Positions 26,344 to 40,749 of a stretch of DNA of 64,000 nt are shown piece after piece (positions within the stretch are counted from its first letter, which is position 1; each line of letters starts with the position of its first letter). The stretch is from Margaritispora aquatica. Lineage: Eukaryota > Ascomycota > Leotiomycetes > Helotiales > Discinellaceae. The notes beneath the pieces were generated by a model. The model searched no databases and had not been told where the DNA came from. It worked only from the letters and a program-made list of their open reading frames with translations. The stretch is taken from the NCBI GenBank assembly GCA_007644065.1, contig VJWN01000007.1:930001-994000 (forward strand), in the 5' to 3' direction. Both the position numbers and the translations under genes were made by a program.

Positions 26344-28316
26344 TCACAAACTCATGCCATAAAACGAGAGCAATTGACCCCAAGGGTAAATCTTCATCTC
26401 TTCGACAAACTCCAAGATTTCCTGCTTCTGCTTTGCGCGAAACTTCGTTGGACTAAGTGCCATCTGCTCGGCCAACATCAACATTCCTGGCGTAGACACA
26501 TCATTGTTTGCACAGAAAGCAGCTCCTTGGTGCGGATCTTGGAAGATCAACCTCGCCAGCACCATCGCTTTGTCGAAACCCATTTCTGGAAATCCGTTTC
26601 GGTTGTCGTTCTCCACCCACGTCTTGACGAACGCTTCTGCTTCATTTCTGAATCCAGCGATGCGAGTAGCGTCGTCTGGGCTGTCCCCATGAGAGTGTTT
26701 TTGGTCGATGGCGTGCACCTGGTTGCAGATTTGTTCGAGAACTTCATGAGCTTCTTTGGACTCTCGCTCTGATCCTGGAAACACGGTACTTGTTTGCTGA
26801 AGAACTTTCGCAGCTAGCGAAACCGCAGTTTTGGATCCAAAGTGGTGTGTGTGGCAGCGTAACGCACTTTCCTTGACCATTATTATACCTGATTCTTTAC
26901 AGCGCCATGGATAATGATCCGTTGCCGAGCTCTCGATAATTAGGGCACACCACCTCAACGCATCTTCATCCTCCATAACAGCAGTCAAACAGTCTTTGTA
27001 GAAACCAAAAAGATCTTCAGGTGGATCTGTTTTAAGAAGCAGAATGGCAATGATCTTGGTGTGCAGCAATTGAAACCCTGCCCTAGCTAACACAAGGTCG
27101 AGTGTAGGTACACCTCCGGTATCAGCATTCTTTGGAACACAATTAATCGTGGCGTATGCAAGTCTCTTTGCGTGTCCGAGAGCATCATTGAAGCATTTCT
27201 TCTTTTGGAGATCGTCGATTGTGTCCATCATTGTAGTCAAAAGCTTTTTGAATAGGAACTCCAATTCAGTATCGTTGTCAACGCTACCCAAGGACGTCCA
27301 ATATTTAAGAATATCCGATCCTAGCAGTGGGACCTGGCTATACAAGTGATCATCGCATTCTTTCATGAGTCTTCGCGCTTCCGTCCAAGCAATGTGAGAG
27401 GTTCTGCCTTTGTATGCCGAAGCATCTGCCAAGATCATCCTACAGAGTGCATGTTGCCGCTTGCACATTGATGCAGAGGCCATCATGTTGAGTATCAAAG
27501 GTTTGATGATGTGTCTCTTATGTCCATGTGGTTCCAAGAATCGATGAAAATCAAGAGCCAAGTCAAATCGGCCCTCCGGAACTAGACGTTGCCAGAGATC
27601 TATTATCTGTTCTGAGCAATAAACGGAGGATTCTGAGTGTGAGAAGCGTTGCCTAAAGATGTAATGCAAGAATACTTCGTGCTCGAACAACGGGCGGTCT
27701 TTGGGAATCTCAGTCTCCCACTTTCTCCACATCGACAGCAACCACTCATCTTGTAGGTCCTGTGTATCTGGTTGTGGTCGCATCAAAGTCAAGCACAAGA
27801 AGAGATCTTTTTCGGCTGTAGTCATTTCCTCCAACTTGAAGTCCGCTGACTTCAATTTCAACTGTGCTGCCCATGGCTCAATTGCTCCAATGCGAATACC
27901 TTTCTCGGTAAATGCATGAAATGGACCATTAGAAGTATCTTTTAGTTCCGGTACAACGTATCCACGCTCTGCATCTATCTGAAGTCCTAGCTCTACAACG
28001 ATACTAAGAGGTCTATTTAGTCCCATATGCATTCGCAAAATCGATAAATGAATAAGAGCATGCGTTAGGTCCATTTGTGTTGATACTTCTTGAACCAAAG
28101 TTGTCAATATGCTCTCGGCTAACAAATATCTATGGTAAACACGGTGCTCCGTGGCAAGCGTAAGCTCCTCAGCTGTTGACGGAGTCAAACCATGCGGTAG
28201 AACGATGGGTGATATTCCATTGTTTGGCAGGCGATCTGATGAGCCAGTAAGATAACTGATGAGGTTAGCAATCCATGCATTTAGACAAGGCAGAAGGATA
28301 TTTACGGTGATGACAT
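26344..28316 (-). CDS. hypothetical protein, alpha-helical, 640 residues
   Basis: Unrecognised protein. The long exon 28255-26344 is open for 637 codons. An 11 nt first exon (28316-28306, ATG TCA TCA CC) with a 50 nt intron (GTAAAT donor, GCTAACC branch, CATCAG acceptor) gives a clean start MSSPYLTGSSD in place of an intron-like N-terminus. If the intron is retained, translation from ATG 28338 gives 664 residues with a hydrophobic N-terminal stretch, which I judge less likely. The body is soluble and helical, rich in Leu, Cys and His (for example CKRQHALCRMILADA), ending PWGQLLSFYGMSL. No DNA-binding motif, catalytic signature, signal peptide or membrane helix seen. A helical regulatory or scaffold role would be a guess. 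Confidence 0.75.
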
Positions 28317-29119
28317 TGAGGAGCCCATTTTGTTTCATATCCGATGACACAATTGCATAAGAGTTTCTGAAAATCCAGCCATTTCAACCCAGGCCATGAC
28401 CGAGTCTTAAGCAATATTCCAGGTCCCCCATCCTACAGCCACATCGAAGAATCTGCCCAAACTTCAACACTGGCGGCGCCGCAATCCTGCAACGTGAAAG
28501 GAAGCGCGAATGAAAATCCAGCCAGGATCTCAAACAAGCATTTTAGCTTCGTGCAATCTATCGAAGGGCGTTTATCAGGACACCGAATCGATGTAGGGCG
28601 CAAAAAAGCAAAAAACATTTCATTTCACTTGCTACTCAGCCTCGCAATATCGCTTGTGGCAGTTGATTGAGCCTCAGTGGCTTTCATCAATCGCCTGCTA
28701 CTTCAGGTTCAACAGGAAAGGTGGTGGATTGATGATCAGAGAGGATCACTTATTTTGGCTTTTCAATTGTGGTGAGCTTGCGCTTTCAGCTCGCTCTTAG
28801 AAGTGTTTGTAGAAACCACACAATAGGGATTTGGATAAGGCGGCAAAGAGGATGCAGAAAACACTCAACCGCAAGCGAAAAATTCATGGGAATTGACACA
28901 TCTAAAGGCACTTGCCCTCGGATCATCGTTCAGCTAAATTCAGATTTAAAACCACACAATGTATTCTGAAATCTGGTGGGATCATGCCTGATACATTATC
29001 TTTCCACCTTGTCTTCCATTCTCATAATATATACCGTACATCTGGATTATAATCCAGGTTAAATACTGAAAGTGTAAGATATTTAGCACACTAACCAAAC
29101 TCCCAAATCGTACATTTAC
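28317..29119. other. intergenic, nothing recognised
   Basis: About 0.8 kb that includes the promoter of the 640-residue gene and the 3' end of the next minus-strand gene. No supported open frame. Confidence 0.45.
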
Positions 29120-30172
29120 TCAATCCCTCTTCCCAGACGCCATATTGCCCATTCCCCACCCATTACCAACACCGTATCCCAACGGCGTCGCACCTCCAAG
29201 AGGCCTTCCTTTCAACCTCTTGGGCAAGATAACGCCAAAGAACCACATGCCTGACCCAATAGATCCTGCGACAGCGCTGACGACACAGTAGAAGAATGTA
29301 CTAGCGTAGAAGTGCCCTCCCATGCCTGCCCACTCCACTTTGCCATTCACTCTGGGTAGATGCGGTGTTGGGAACCATCGCACGGAGAGCTGGAGAGGCA
29401 ATGGGTCGCCTATCACCAGTTTCTTGGTGAGAGCTGCTGGCCCGGTTGTATGTGAGAGTGGTGAAGTCGAATATGCGGCTCCAGAATCGACAACACCTGA
29501 ATCGTGGGGATGAAGGTGGTGCTTTGGTGTTGAGTGCAGGAGGATATTCAAATGCGTGCTAATATGTAAATGCGATAGCTGGAGCGTGCCAGCCAGAGCA
29601 AAGATCAGGGGCACAAATTCCTGCTTAAACTCTGGTGGAATGTCGCCTCCTCCTGGATGTATGTGCGCCGGTGGTCGCGAGGGTATCCGACATGATAAAG
29701 GCGCATCGTTGTGTATGTAGAACTCGAGGAGGTGGAAGAACGAGTCTGTGATCATCGGTATGGTACAATTGAGTTCTGATATGATGTTAGAACTCTATTT
29801 GAAACACATCCTGGAAAGTGACGGCATACCTTCTTCAATTCCGTACGCCAACTCCAATGGCTGACCTGTTTCGTTACATATTGGAAATGGGATGTATGTC
29901 AATTCGTTCTTGTCATCTGAAATGTGTTCACCAGTCTCACTGCCATCCGTCAGCGTTCTTTTTCCGACTGTCCTCTTCACCCAATCTCCATGGAGGAGAA
30001 CTCACATCGATCTATCCAAACAGCTCACCGGAATCTTCGCCCCATAGTGGTAACTCGGGAGCGGGATCTTGCCATGTTCCTCAGCACTGGCGGCTCCTCC
30101 CAGAAGCCCAAGCACAGCTGCTGCTATCGCAAGGACCGGTCCCAGAGCTCCATTCCATTTCCTAATCGCCAT
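29120..30172 (-). CDS. conserved secretory-pathway single-pass membrane protein, unknown function
   Basis: Three exons, 30172-30006, 29939-29830 and 29775-29120 (introns 66 and 54 nt), give 310 residues. N-terminal signal peptide (PVLAIAAAVLGLLGGAASA), lumenal region with paired motifs KIPVSCLDRSIETGEH, YIPFPICNETGQPLEL and ELNCTIPMITDSFFHLLEFY (N-glycosylation sites NET and NCT, conserved-looking cysteines), a His/Ser/Pro-rich middle, then one C-terminal membrane helix (FFYCVVSAVAGSIGSGMWFFGVI) and a Gly-rich cytosolic tail. Type I topology is inferred. I recall similar uncharacterised proteins across Pezizomycotina but no function. The first intron was placed to remove an in-frame TGA and restore SIETGEH. 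Upstream region is pyrimidine-rich. Confidence 0.8.
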
Positions 30173-32071
30173 TGTCGTTCAACTTCGCAGACTCCAGGGT
30201 AATTTGGCTATGAGCTCATACTCCGGCGACAAGTTGAAAGCTCCTGAGAAAGGTGGATTTGCGATGTGCTGGCAAGATCTAGCGAACTCCCTTGATGCCA
30301 CTTTTTGTTTCTGGAGTCGTGTTGCAATTAAGCTTATTTTAGCGTCTTGGCATGACATGCCTCTTGGCGATCCCCCTTTTCAATCTTTGTTTATATTTCG
30401 CTTCAAGCGAGCAAGACTAAGTGCTTTAATAAACTCAGTGTTTTTCTCAAAGCTGCCTCATCTCTCAAGTAACAATTCCGAACGCGCGATACTAAAAAAC
30501 AACCCCACCTCCACATCCTGTTCTCTTCCATCAAATTCAATTTTTAAAGTGCTTGAAAACCGAGGTTGAGCCCATCACGTCCATTTCTTCAACGCTTCAC
30601 CTTCACCTACCTGTCTCTGAACTCTGGATTCTATATTCTCGCGAACTATATAAAGCTATCTCGGAGTGCAGCCAAGACTAGAACTTAATGACCTGAAAGT
30701 TGCGTGACGAAGACAACGACAAATTTGCATTACGATAGCATTCCAACGAAACATCCAATACCTTATCTTATATCGCTGTGGCAGCGACTGAGAATTATAC
30801 ATCACATAAAAACTAGCACATTCGCTCTGTCACACCCTAGAAATCAAAGCCTTGCTATCAACTAAGCTATCATCACTTCCCTGATGCCAGAGAAATCATT
30901 GCTGCCAACTTGCACTCACGGCACCTTCCCTTTCCCCCATTTTATCGAACAGGAGTCCATCCACACTCAAATAATTCCGCATCTTTGATGCTGCATCAGA
31001 CTTTCAATATTATCTCACTGCTCATTCTCACAAAACGAGCCTCACACATGCCTCCTCTCCTTGATAAGAACCTCAGCCTCCAGAATTGTGATGCCTTTTT
31101 TTTTTTTTTTTTCGTCGAGGGAGACACAAGTGTTATATACTTCTTTCCTCGTTCTTGCTTGGAAAGTTTCCTTTCCCTCCCTACATTCTTCCAGCTCTAG
31201 TACTCATTGTAATCGCAAAACAAGGCCACGTCAGTCCACCAAAGTGAAGTGCATGCACGGTATCTTCACTTCTGCGCCAGTTCACTCAGTCTCGTATATA
31301 ACTGCATGCCTCAAATAAATCTAGCCTACGACAAGGAACAAGACTTACAATGAAAAAGAGACGACCTTCATGATTTGACCCTACCTAGGTTTGTAAAACG
31401 AAACACACACAATTGAATAGCAGAGCTCACTGACTGATTCCTGCCACCCACCCACCCACTACTCACTCCACCAGGCATCATCGTTGAGCAAAGACAAAAA
31501 CGCACACACAAAAATCACAAGATCGCTCTCAGCTAAATTGACATTGACCCGCTCTTCGTTTTCATTATCGCTGTCATATCCTTTTTTTTTTCTTCACAAG
31601 TCACCAATAACTCACACTGCTACCTATCTAACCCTTGTCTCGTCTGCTCAACAATAATACGATCATTTTCATTTTTCACCTTTACTCTCACACAGCTCAA
31701 CTTAACCTAATCCTAAGACTTACCACCCTCATGTCCAACACTTCAATTCACACCTATAAATATCGACTCATGTTACCTATCACTCATATCAAATCACTCT
31801 AAAAATCAAGCTCGCTTACTCAATTCGACTCCATTAAGCTCATTCTCTCTTCACTCTCTTGCCAATTGCCAATGTTATTAAGCTCACCCCTCTCATATTC
31901 ACAATTCAGACACCATCAAAGCAACAGATCACATACTTTTTCATGCAATTGCTTCATATTTATCTAACCACCCCAAGCTCCCTATAAACAAATGGTTATC
32001 TTATCTCAGTCCCATTGGACAAATTCCATCATGATCATCATTGCGTATCATCTAAAATCAACCTCGCTTGC
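30173..32071. other. 1.9 kb intergenic, pyrimidine- and T-tract-rich
   Basis: Holds the promoter of the 310-residue membrane protein (left) and the 3' side of the isomerase gene (right). The top strand is strongly C/T/A-biased, with T17 at 31096-31112 and T10 near 31582-31591. No supported gene. Its low-G top strand could reflect long untranslated regions or nucleosome-poor promoter DNA. Confidence 0.5.
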
Positions 32072-33818
<1,747 letters not shown>

Positions 33819-35455
33819 TGTGAAGGTTGTATGGTGTTTATTTCTCAGTGAGAATGAGGGAGAGTAGTCTTTTATGTGGTGAATTTGGATATCGGAGATG
33901 GCTTCTTCGTGGAGTTGAGCCTTTGCTTTTTCCAGATATTTATACCTGCGTCTCCGGAGGTATTTTGGCAAGAGAAATTGACGTGTCTGGAATTGAACTT
34001 TTTGTCGTCTGCTAGGTAAAATCAGCTGTTAGCAAAATGTTTTTCCTGTCCGGATTGATTTTTGACAGTTCTCGCTCTTGTAGCTATCCTGTCGGGGAGG
34101 TGCGGGGCATAACAACCACGCCATAATGAACAGACGGGTCACAATAGTAGGAGAACCATCAGAAACAAGATTTGGGAGGTGCAAACCTTTCAATTGAGTG
34201 ACAGGTGGTGCAAGAGAGTCTTGGTGATTGCTCAGCCAAATGATGATGTTGGTTTGGAAGAAGGAAAATTGAAGAATGAAGCTCGAGATTAGGAAATATG
34301 CTTTTCGGAGTTTCTTAGGAGAAGGAGGGGAGGGGGGGAGGGGGGGAGGGGAGGAGGGGTTGCTATCGCTTATGACGTCCGTGGTCGATGGGTGATGATG
34401 GGTGATGGGTCCACGTTCACATTCACGTTCCACGTTCCACGTTCCTCACTGCTCACTCCTTAGATTCCCGTTCCCTTTCCCTTTCCCTTTCTCTTTACCC
34501 TCGCAATTCGCATTTTTGTATCGCTTCGTACTGTCCCGTAGTTGGGTAAGGGACCGCACCTGTCTCCCAGCCCCACTACACCTCCGTAGTATCCAAAGCT
34601 ATTCCATCCCACCTCTAGCGCGAGATTCCAAACAGGGATCGCATCGAAAGAAAGATTGTCCGCCAAAGTTGAATTTCCCGCAACAAACCGTTTCTTCACC
34701 GTATTCACCCCACCCCACCAAAAAAAGACCAAAAAAAGACCAAAAAAGACGTCTGGACCCAACGTTGCTGAGTGAGCCGAGTACATGATTTTTCCATGGT
34801 CCCCGGATATCTACAAATCAGACTTCAACTTTCTCAATGGTTTTATAAGCCTAGCCTCGATACTTTCGCTTTACTGTACTTAGTCATCGTGAGTAATGAA
34901 ACCATGGAACAATCGAACAATGGAATGTCTGTAATCAGCTGCATGCTACTGCTACTGCTACTGCTGCATTTGTTTGGTTATGAAACTTAAAGTCCGACCT
35001 GCATGCAAGCTAATTAATACCTCAGACATAACGAAAATTGCCGGATAAATTTGTGCGAGCAATCAGTGTTTGTTATGGAACTTTCACCAGCATCACTAAC
35101 ATCACTAGCATCACGAGATTGCGTGTTTGTTCCTGATAAATTCAAGTGAGAATCTTCGCCATGCATAGGTACAATGTCTATCCCATCTTGAAGTTAGCAC
35201 TAAGAAGAGCAAACTTCCTCGCTGCGAGTTCAATCAAATCCATGAAAAGCCCCCACCCCAACGCCGCACCCATCCTGAGATTGAGGTGCACAGAAAAATC
35301 GCTGCACGCCCGTGTACCGTCGTCATCTCGTTGTTAGGACTCGGCATTCACAACTCGCGACGAAGGGTTTCTCCTCCATCGACAATTGTAGCCTATCCAT
35401 TTTCACGCAAAACCTGGTATCATGCATTTCTCATGTTCCTTGCCCGGTGACCTTT
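33819..35455. promoter_or_regulatory. upstream region of PGI1 with polypurine tract and short repeats
   Basis: Between the isomerase start and the SCH9 stop. A 43 nt purine-only run (34317-34359, mostly G) lies about 500 bp upstream of the isomerase ATG; on the coding strand it is a CT tract, often seen in promoters of strongly expressed fungal genes. Also visible: CACGTTC repeats (34411-34443), CCCTTT repeats (near 34468-34494) and three AAAAAGACC-type repeats (34720-34750). No gene supported. Confidence 0.55.
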
Positions 35456-37661
35456 TCACCGCCTGTCACTTACACTTCCTACAAATGAAGGATCCTTCAG
35501 ACTGCCTCCACCATCTCCAAGTCCAGCGACAGGACGGTTGTAGCTGAAGCCAATGAAAGGCTGCTGAGCGGTGCTGGAGAGTGTAGGACCTTCGACAAAG
35601 GAATCCTTGGGGGGCTCGCGGGTGAACTCATCGTCAAAGTTCTTGGTATCAAGTGCATCAGTCTATATCAAATTAGCAAATATCGAAAATGAGGGAGCCA
35701 GATAATACGTACCACATTGGGCTTGAACGTAGGCTCATACTTGCGCTGCAAGAGTTTGCGCCAATCGATGCTGTGGAAGAAGGGATGGGCCTTGATCTCA
35801 GAAGCACCATTGGCACCCAAGCGCAAATCAGGCTTACGGTTCAATAACTTTGTGAGAAGATCCTTGGCGGATGGTGGAACAATCTCAGAGCTTGGGAAGT
35901 GAAGGGGTTCAGAGAGAATCTTGCGATACATCTCGTTGGTATTCTCATCGTAGAATGGTGGTAGACCAGTCAACATCTCATACAATAAAACACCTAGAGT
36001 CCACCAATCGACTGTCTTGGTGTAGCCTTGTCCGAGGAGCAATTCAGGTGCAAGATACTCAGGGGTACCACAGAATGTGTTGGTTCGATCTTCATCCTTC
36101 ATGTCCAGCTTACATAATCCGAAATCGCAAAGTGCGATATGACCAGAGTAATCCAAGAGGATATTCTCTGGTTTCAGATCACGATAGATAACGTTGAAGC
36201 CATGCAAACACTCCAGTGCACACAAAAGCTCTGCCGTGTAGAATCTGGAGCGGTTGATATCGAAGCGCTGTTCCTTTTGAAGATGATGGAATAGTTCTCC
36301 GCCGTTGACAAACGCTAGAACGAAGTATAATTTCTCAGGCGATTGAAAGGTGAATTTAAGTGGTACGATGAACGGGTTGTTGATCTGGGAAAGGACCGAT
36401 CTTTCAGCCAAAGTATGTGCTACCTCGGACCGTGAGATAATGTGCGCCTTTCGAATAGTCTTCAAAGCGTAAATTCGCTGAGTATCCTTCTTCTTGACTT
36501 GCATGACCTTTCCAAAACTGCCCTTGCCAACGACCTTCAGAAGTTCGAAATCTTCAATCTTCAGCGACCGGGATCTGTTCTCAATGTACTCCACTCCGAT
36601 TCGAATCTTTCCAGTACCATATTGGACCTCCAACCACTCCGGACCAGATTGACCTAAAGCCTTTTCTTGCTTTGCCCACTCTGTAGCAGCCTTCTCTCTA
36701 TCCTTCTTACTCAACTTGGAATCCTCGACATATTTGTGGCTCTCTTCAAATCGGGGGTTGATGCGGGCAACACCCAAAAATATATCATTGGTTCGTCCGG
36801 TTCCAGGAGGTGAGTTTGGGTTTCTAAGATAAAGGTGTACGGCCAGTTCTGTGACGCGTGAGACATCGAACTTGTATTGTGTGTTGTCGCCAGCCCATAG
36901 CGGGTTCTCGGGAGTTCCTGAAACAGAGTTGACGAAGACCTGCAACTTATCGAAATCCAAGAGTGCATATGGAAGGTATTTGGAAGAAATTCGACCGTGG
37001 TTTGTAGGAATATTGGTGAATCCTCCACCTCCGGATGTCTGGGGTCGGGAAGTGCCTGCAAATGAACCTGCTACACTGCCTTGTTGCGAAGAGCCCGGGC
37101 GAACAGAGCCAGCCACGCCGAAGCCATTTCCTTGTGACAGAGAGTTTGCGGTATGTGTGTTGAAAGCTGTTTTGTACTGGTCTGGAAGAGAGAATCCAGT
37201 TCCCTCGTGCAAAGTAACAACCAGAATTCCAGGACGGGGAGGAGCGGGGGGTTGTGCAGCAATAATCTCGGACGCAGCTTATTTTGTTAGCACACGAGTG
37301 ATTTTTTTTACATCTGCGTAGATTTACCTATGCCATTGTCGTTCAAGGTCGTAGTCGAACTGCCTGCGAGACTTGACTTCTCGTCTTTGGACGAATCTGC
37401 GGTGATGGTTGAGGTTGAGGGGTTGCGCGAAAATGTATTGGCGAGAGGACCAAGGTGAGTCTCCTTGAGTTCTGCAGAACAATGAATTAGCATACGTCTC
37501 TCTTCTATTTTCAATCGCGCTCGCAGGTATTTGCAGCAGAAGCTTGCAGACTTCCTGTTCCATTACTCGTGTAGTTGGTGGCTGAGTAGGGAATACATCG
37601 CAAGACCACATTGACAGGTATGCAACAGCGTATGCTTACTCTTTGTGAGCTTCCAAGACAT
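35456..37661 (-). CDS. SCH9: AGC-family protein kinase SCH9 with N-terminal C2-like domain
   Basis: Nutrient/TOR-responsive serine/threonine kinase, ortholog of yeast Sch9. Exons 37661-37640 (22 nt), 37471-37328, 37277-35713 and 35662-35456; introns 168, 50 and 50 nt; 645 residues. After a Ser/Thr-rich start (SWKLTKKLKETHLGPLANTF) comes the Sch9 C2-like region (about 65-290, PGILVVTL...YLPYALLDFDKLQVFVN). The kinase follows: GKGSFG (306-311), catalytic Lys328, YRDLKPEN (Asp422), DFG (440-442), activation loop Thr456 in TFCGTPEYLAPE. The AGC tail ends with hydrophobic motif FIGFSY (613-618, Ser617, expected TORC1 site). A perfect GTAAGT donor lies six codons before the stop (35473), so a further 3' exon cannot be excluded. 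Divergent from ADA2. Confidence 0.95.
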
Positions 37662-39142
37662 GGTGAGGGTTTCGAAGGAGAGGCGATAGGATGTGGAGGT
37701 TGTTTTCGTGGGTATTTGAGTCGATTGAGATGGAGTTGTGGTCGTCTTGGTACGGTGAACCAAGGTTCCTAGAGGGATGCTTGCCCCGCCAAAGATGAAC
37801 GAACTGCTCGAAGGATAATGTACAAGCTAACGGTAACCGGGCGAACACTGCTCGACTCTTATGAAGAATGGAACGTGTAGACAAATTTGGGATAAGAAAG
37901 TTTGAAGTTTGAATGTTTTTGAAAGAAGGAAGAGAATAGGGAGGATTTGTAAGAACTAGGATGTGATGACTTTCTCCAATTTATGATGCGTGATGGAGAT
38001 TACGAAAGCCTTTGAAGGAGGCAAAGCAACCCAAGTTCGGAGATGGAGATGGGACTTTGGGATGTTGGTCGTTGGACGTTGGACGATGGACGATGGAAGG
38101 ATTGCAGTGCAGGTGAGGGGGAATTGGGAGGTTCAGCTGGGGGGCTGGTTTATGGTGGAAAGTGGCACATTGAAAGTCCCGATTTTCCAGGGTGTTTTGG
38201 GTGCTTTAGGGGGTGTTTCTTGGGAATCCGCAGCAGGTGGATCGGCCTAGGTTTTGGGGTTTCGGGGGGTTTGGGGTGGTGGTGGTGGATTAAGGTATTG
38301 GATAAGGTAATGGATAAGGTAATGAATGAATGGGATAAGGTACCTCAAGGAATTACCTATGAATGAATAGAAGATGAGGCTCCGTCAGCCTGGCACGTGA
38401 TATATATAGATATAGATATATAGATATAGATATATGCCTATATACATATATTACGAGGTAAATAATATAATGGATTTTATAGATTACCATACTTCATCAT
38501 AGATACATAAGGCACCCATTAAGATATACAGATACAAAGGAAGCGCTTGTATTCCCCAGATAGATATTACCTACATACAAAAGTACTCTAATTTCCTACA
38601 AGAGCTACTTCTCCTATTTCCCCTATTCTTCACGATCTCATAATACAAACCCACTTACTTCCCCTCGTACTGTAAACGCATGCACCGCCACAACCACCTT
38701 ACCTGAAGTAGAACCTCTGGACGTCATTTATATTCGCATTCAATCTCATGGCAATATGCATAAATTCCAAATTCAATACTGTTGCATGCGCTATGAAAAA
38801 TTAATTCAAACCATTATATTATGGAATAGTCACCTTGAAGAACGCAACTTTGAATGTTCCAACTCATGAATGTGATTCACCAGTACTGGCACAGCGTGTA
38901 ACCCAGTCTAGCGTGATCGTCCAAGCCCGCCCAGCCACACCTCTGCTTGACCAATTCATCCACGACAAGGACATTCGAACAGCAAGATCAATTAAATCTA
39001 ATCGGGCACCAACACCAACTCGTTCATCGCGAATTCATGTGACCGCTCGTATCTTCTCCTCCGCAGACGCATTTTGCCCCCGCAACTGCGAAGAACTCAC
39101 CTTCATTCGTGATACTGGTCCCTGAGAACCCGATCTTGCAAG
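37662..39142. promoter_or_regulatory. divergent SCH9/ADA2 intergenic region with microsatellites
   Basis: The 1.5 kb between the head-to-head starts contains both promoters. Seen: GTTGGACGTTGGACGATGGACG-type repeats (38066-38098), GATAAGGTAATG repeats (38298-38342), and a TATAGA/TATATA microsatellite (about 38400-38455). No coding region supported. Confidence 0.6.
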
Positions 39143-40749
39143 ATGGGCATCATTCGCAAGAAGAATGGCACTCGCGGTGGCGAAGGAGGCGTCAAGTATG
39201 TCTGCGATATTTGTGCAGCAGATGTGACATCGACAGTGAGTAGTCTATCTGACCATCAGCACGCGTTTTGGCTTGGTACTCATCTACCCATCAGGTTCGC
39301 ATTCGTTGCGCCCATACGGTCTGTACCGACTATGATCTATGCGTGAACTGTTTTGCCCAAGGTCTATTCAATAAAGCTCATCAACCTGCAACTCATCCCT
39401 TCAAGGTCATCGAGCAGAATTCCGTGCCAATATATGATAAGAATTGGGGTGCAGATGAAGAGCTGCTGTTATTGGAAGGTGCTGAAATATATGGACTTGG
39501 CTCCTGGGCTGACATCGCGGATCATATTGGAGGCTACAGGAATAAGCGTGAGGTTGAGGATCATTACAGGAAAACGTATCTGGATGTTCCCACCTTCCCT
39601 TTACCAGAGAAAGCGAGTCCTCACGACACCGAATATGCGGATTCTATACCGCGAGAGGAATTTCAAATGCGCAAAAAGAGGAGAATAGAGCAGAGAAAGG
39701 AAGCCGCCAAAAATGCTACTCCTGCTGCACCTAAAACGAAGCCTACTGCGAGTGTCCCATCATGTCACGAAGTGCAAGGTTACATGCCCGGTCGATTAGA
39801 ATTTGAGACAGAGTATGCGAATGAAGCCGAGGATGCAGTGAAGGACATGCAATTTGATCCAGGAGATGGCATAAACCCAAGAACTGGCGAGCTAGACCCG
39901 GAGATGGAATTGAAAATGACTGTAATGGATATCTACAACACTCGCCTGACACAGAGAGCAGAGAGGAAGAAGACGATATTCGAGCATGGCCTGCTGGAAT
40001 ATCGAAAACTTTCGGCCCTGGACAAGAAGCGAACGAAGGAAGAAAGAGATCTTCTCATGAAGGCTAAGCCTTTTGCTCGCATGATGAATCACACAGATTA
40101 TGAGGAATTCTGCAACGGGCTTATTGAAGAGTTGAATTTGCGACAAGCAGTTGCTCAATTACAGGATTGGCGTGTTCATCGAATTGGCGATTTGAAGAGT
40201 GGAGAGAAGTATGAACAAGACAAAGTTCTACGGGCCCAGAAAGCACAACCGATGGGATCTTTAGACAGGGAACGTTATGCATCTTCACAGCGTGCGAAGC
40301 CTGCACCAGTCATCGAAACTCCATCTGGAGCTGCTGCGTTTGTTGCTCCTGAGCTCGTCATACGACCAGCACAATCTCCGAACAAGGATGCATCTCGAGA
40401 CAAGAATCTTCCTGAAAAGGTTCTTACTAATGGTAACGCGAATGGAGCAGTTCCGCCTGCAAAGCAGAAATTCCAAATTCAACCAGTGAGTGGAGTGGCT
40501 ACGTTGTCACTGGCATCAGAGAACATCCCCGACAAGCACCTTTTGACACCGGAAGAGGTGGAGCTCTGCGAAAAAGTACGTTGTTCTCCAAAAGCATATC
40601 TCATTATCAAAGAGATTGCGTTGAGGGAAGCTCTGAAGAATGGCGGAATCCTGAAGAAGAAGCAACTTCGCGAGCTCGTCAAGATGGAAAGTGGAAAGCT
40701 GGGTAGAATTTGCGATTTTCTCAATGCTCATGGCTGGAGTAATAGGTAA
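39143..40749 (+). CDS. ADA2: SAGA complex transcriptional adaptor Ada2
   Basis: Nuclear coactivator that partners with the Gcn5 acetyltransferase in SAGA/ADA. Exons 39143-39235 and 39295-40749 (59 nt intron) give 515 residues. Seen: ZZ-type zinc finger (Cys21, Cys24, Cys36, Cys41, Cys47, Cys50; [10 protein letters not shown]...[11 protein letters not shown]), a SANT/Myb domain at about 75-120 ([21 protein letters not shown]...KREVEDHY), a central helical ADA region ([35 protein letters not shown]) and a C-terminal SWIRM domain (about 430-515, [20 protein letters not shown]...[13 protein letters not shown]). All expected domains are in the expected order. Start chosen as the first ATG before the basic segment GIIRKKNG. 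Confidence 0.97.

Noticed and set aside
30006..30172. In-frame TGA shortly after the first exon of the 310-residue membrane protein
   Set aside because: It is part of a GTGAGT donor. The 66 nt intron 30005-29940 restores a continuous conserved-looking frame.
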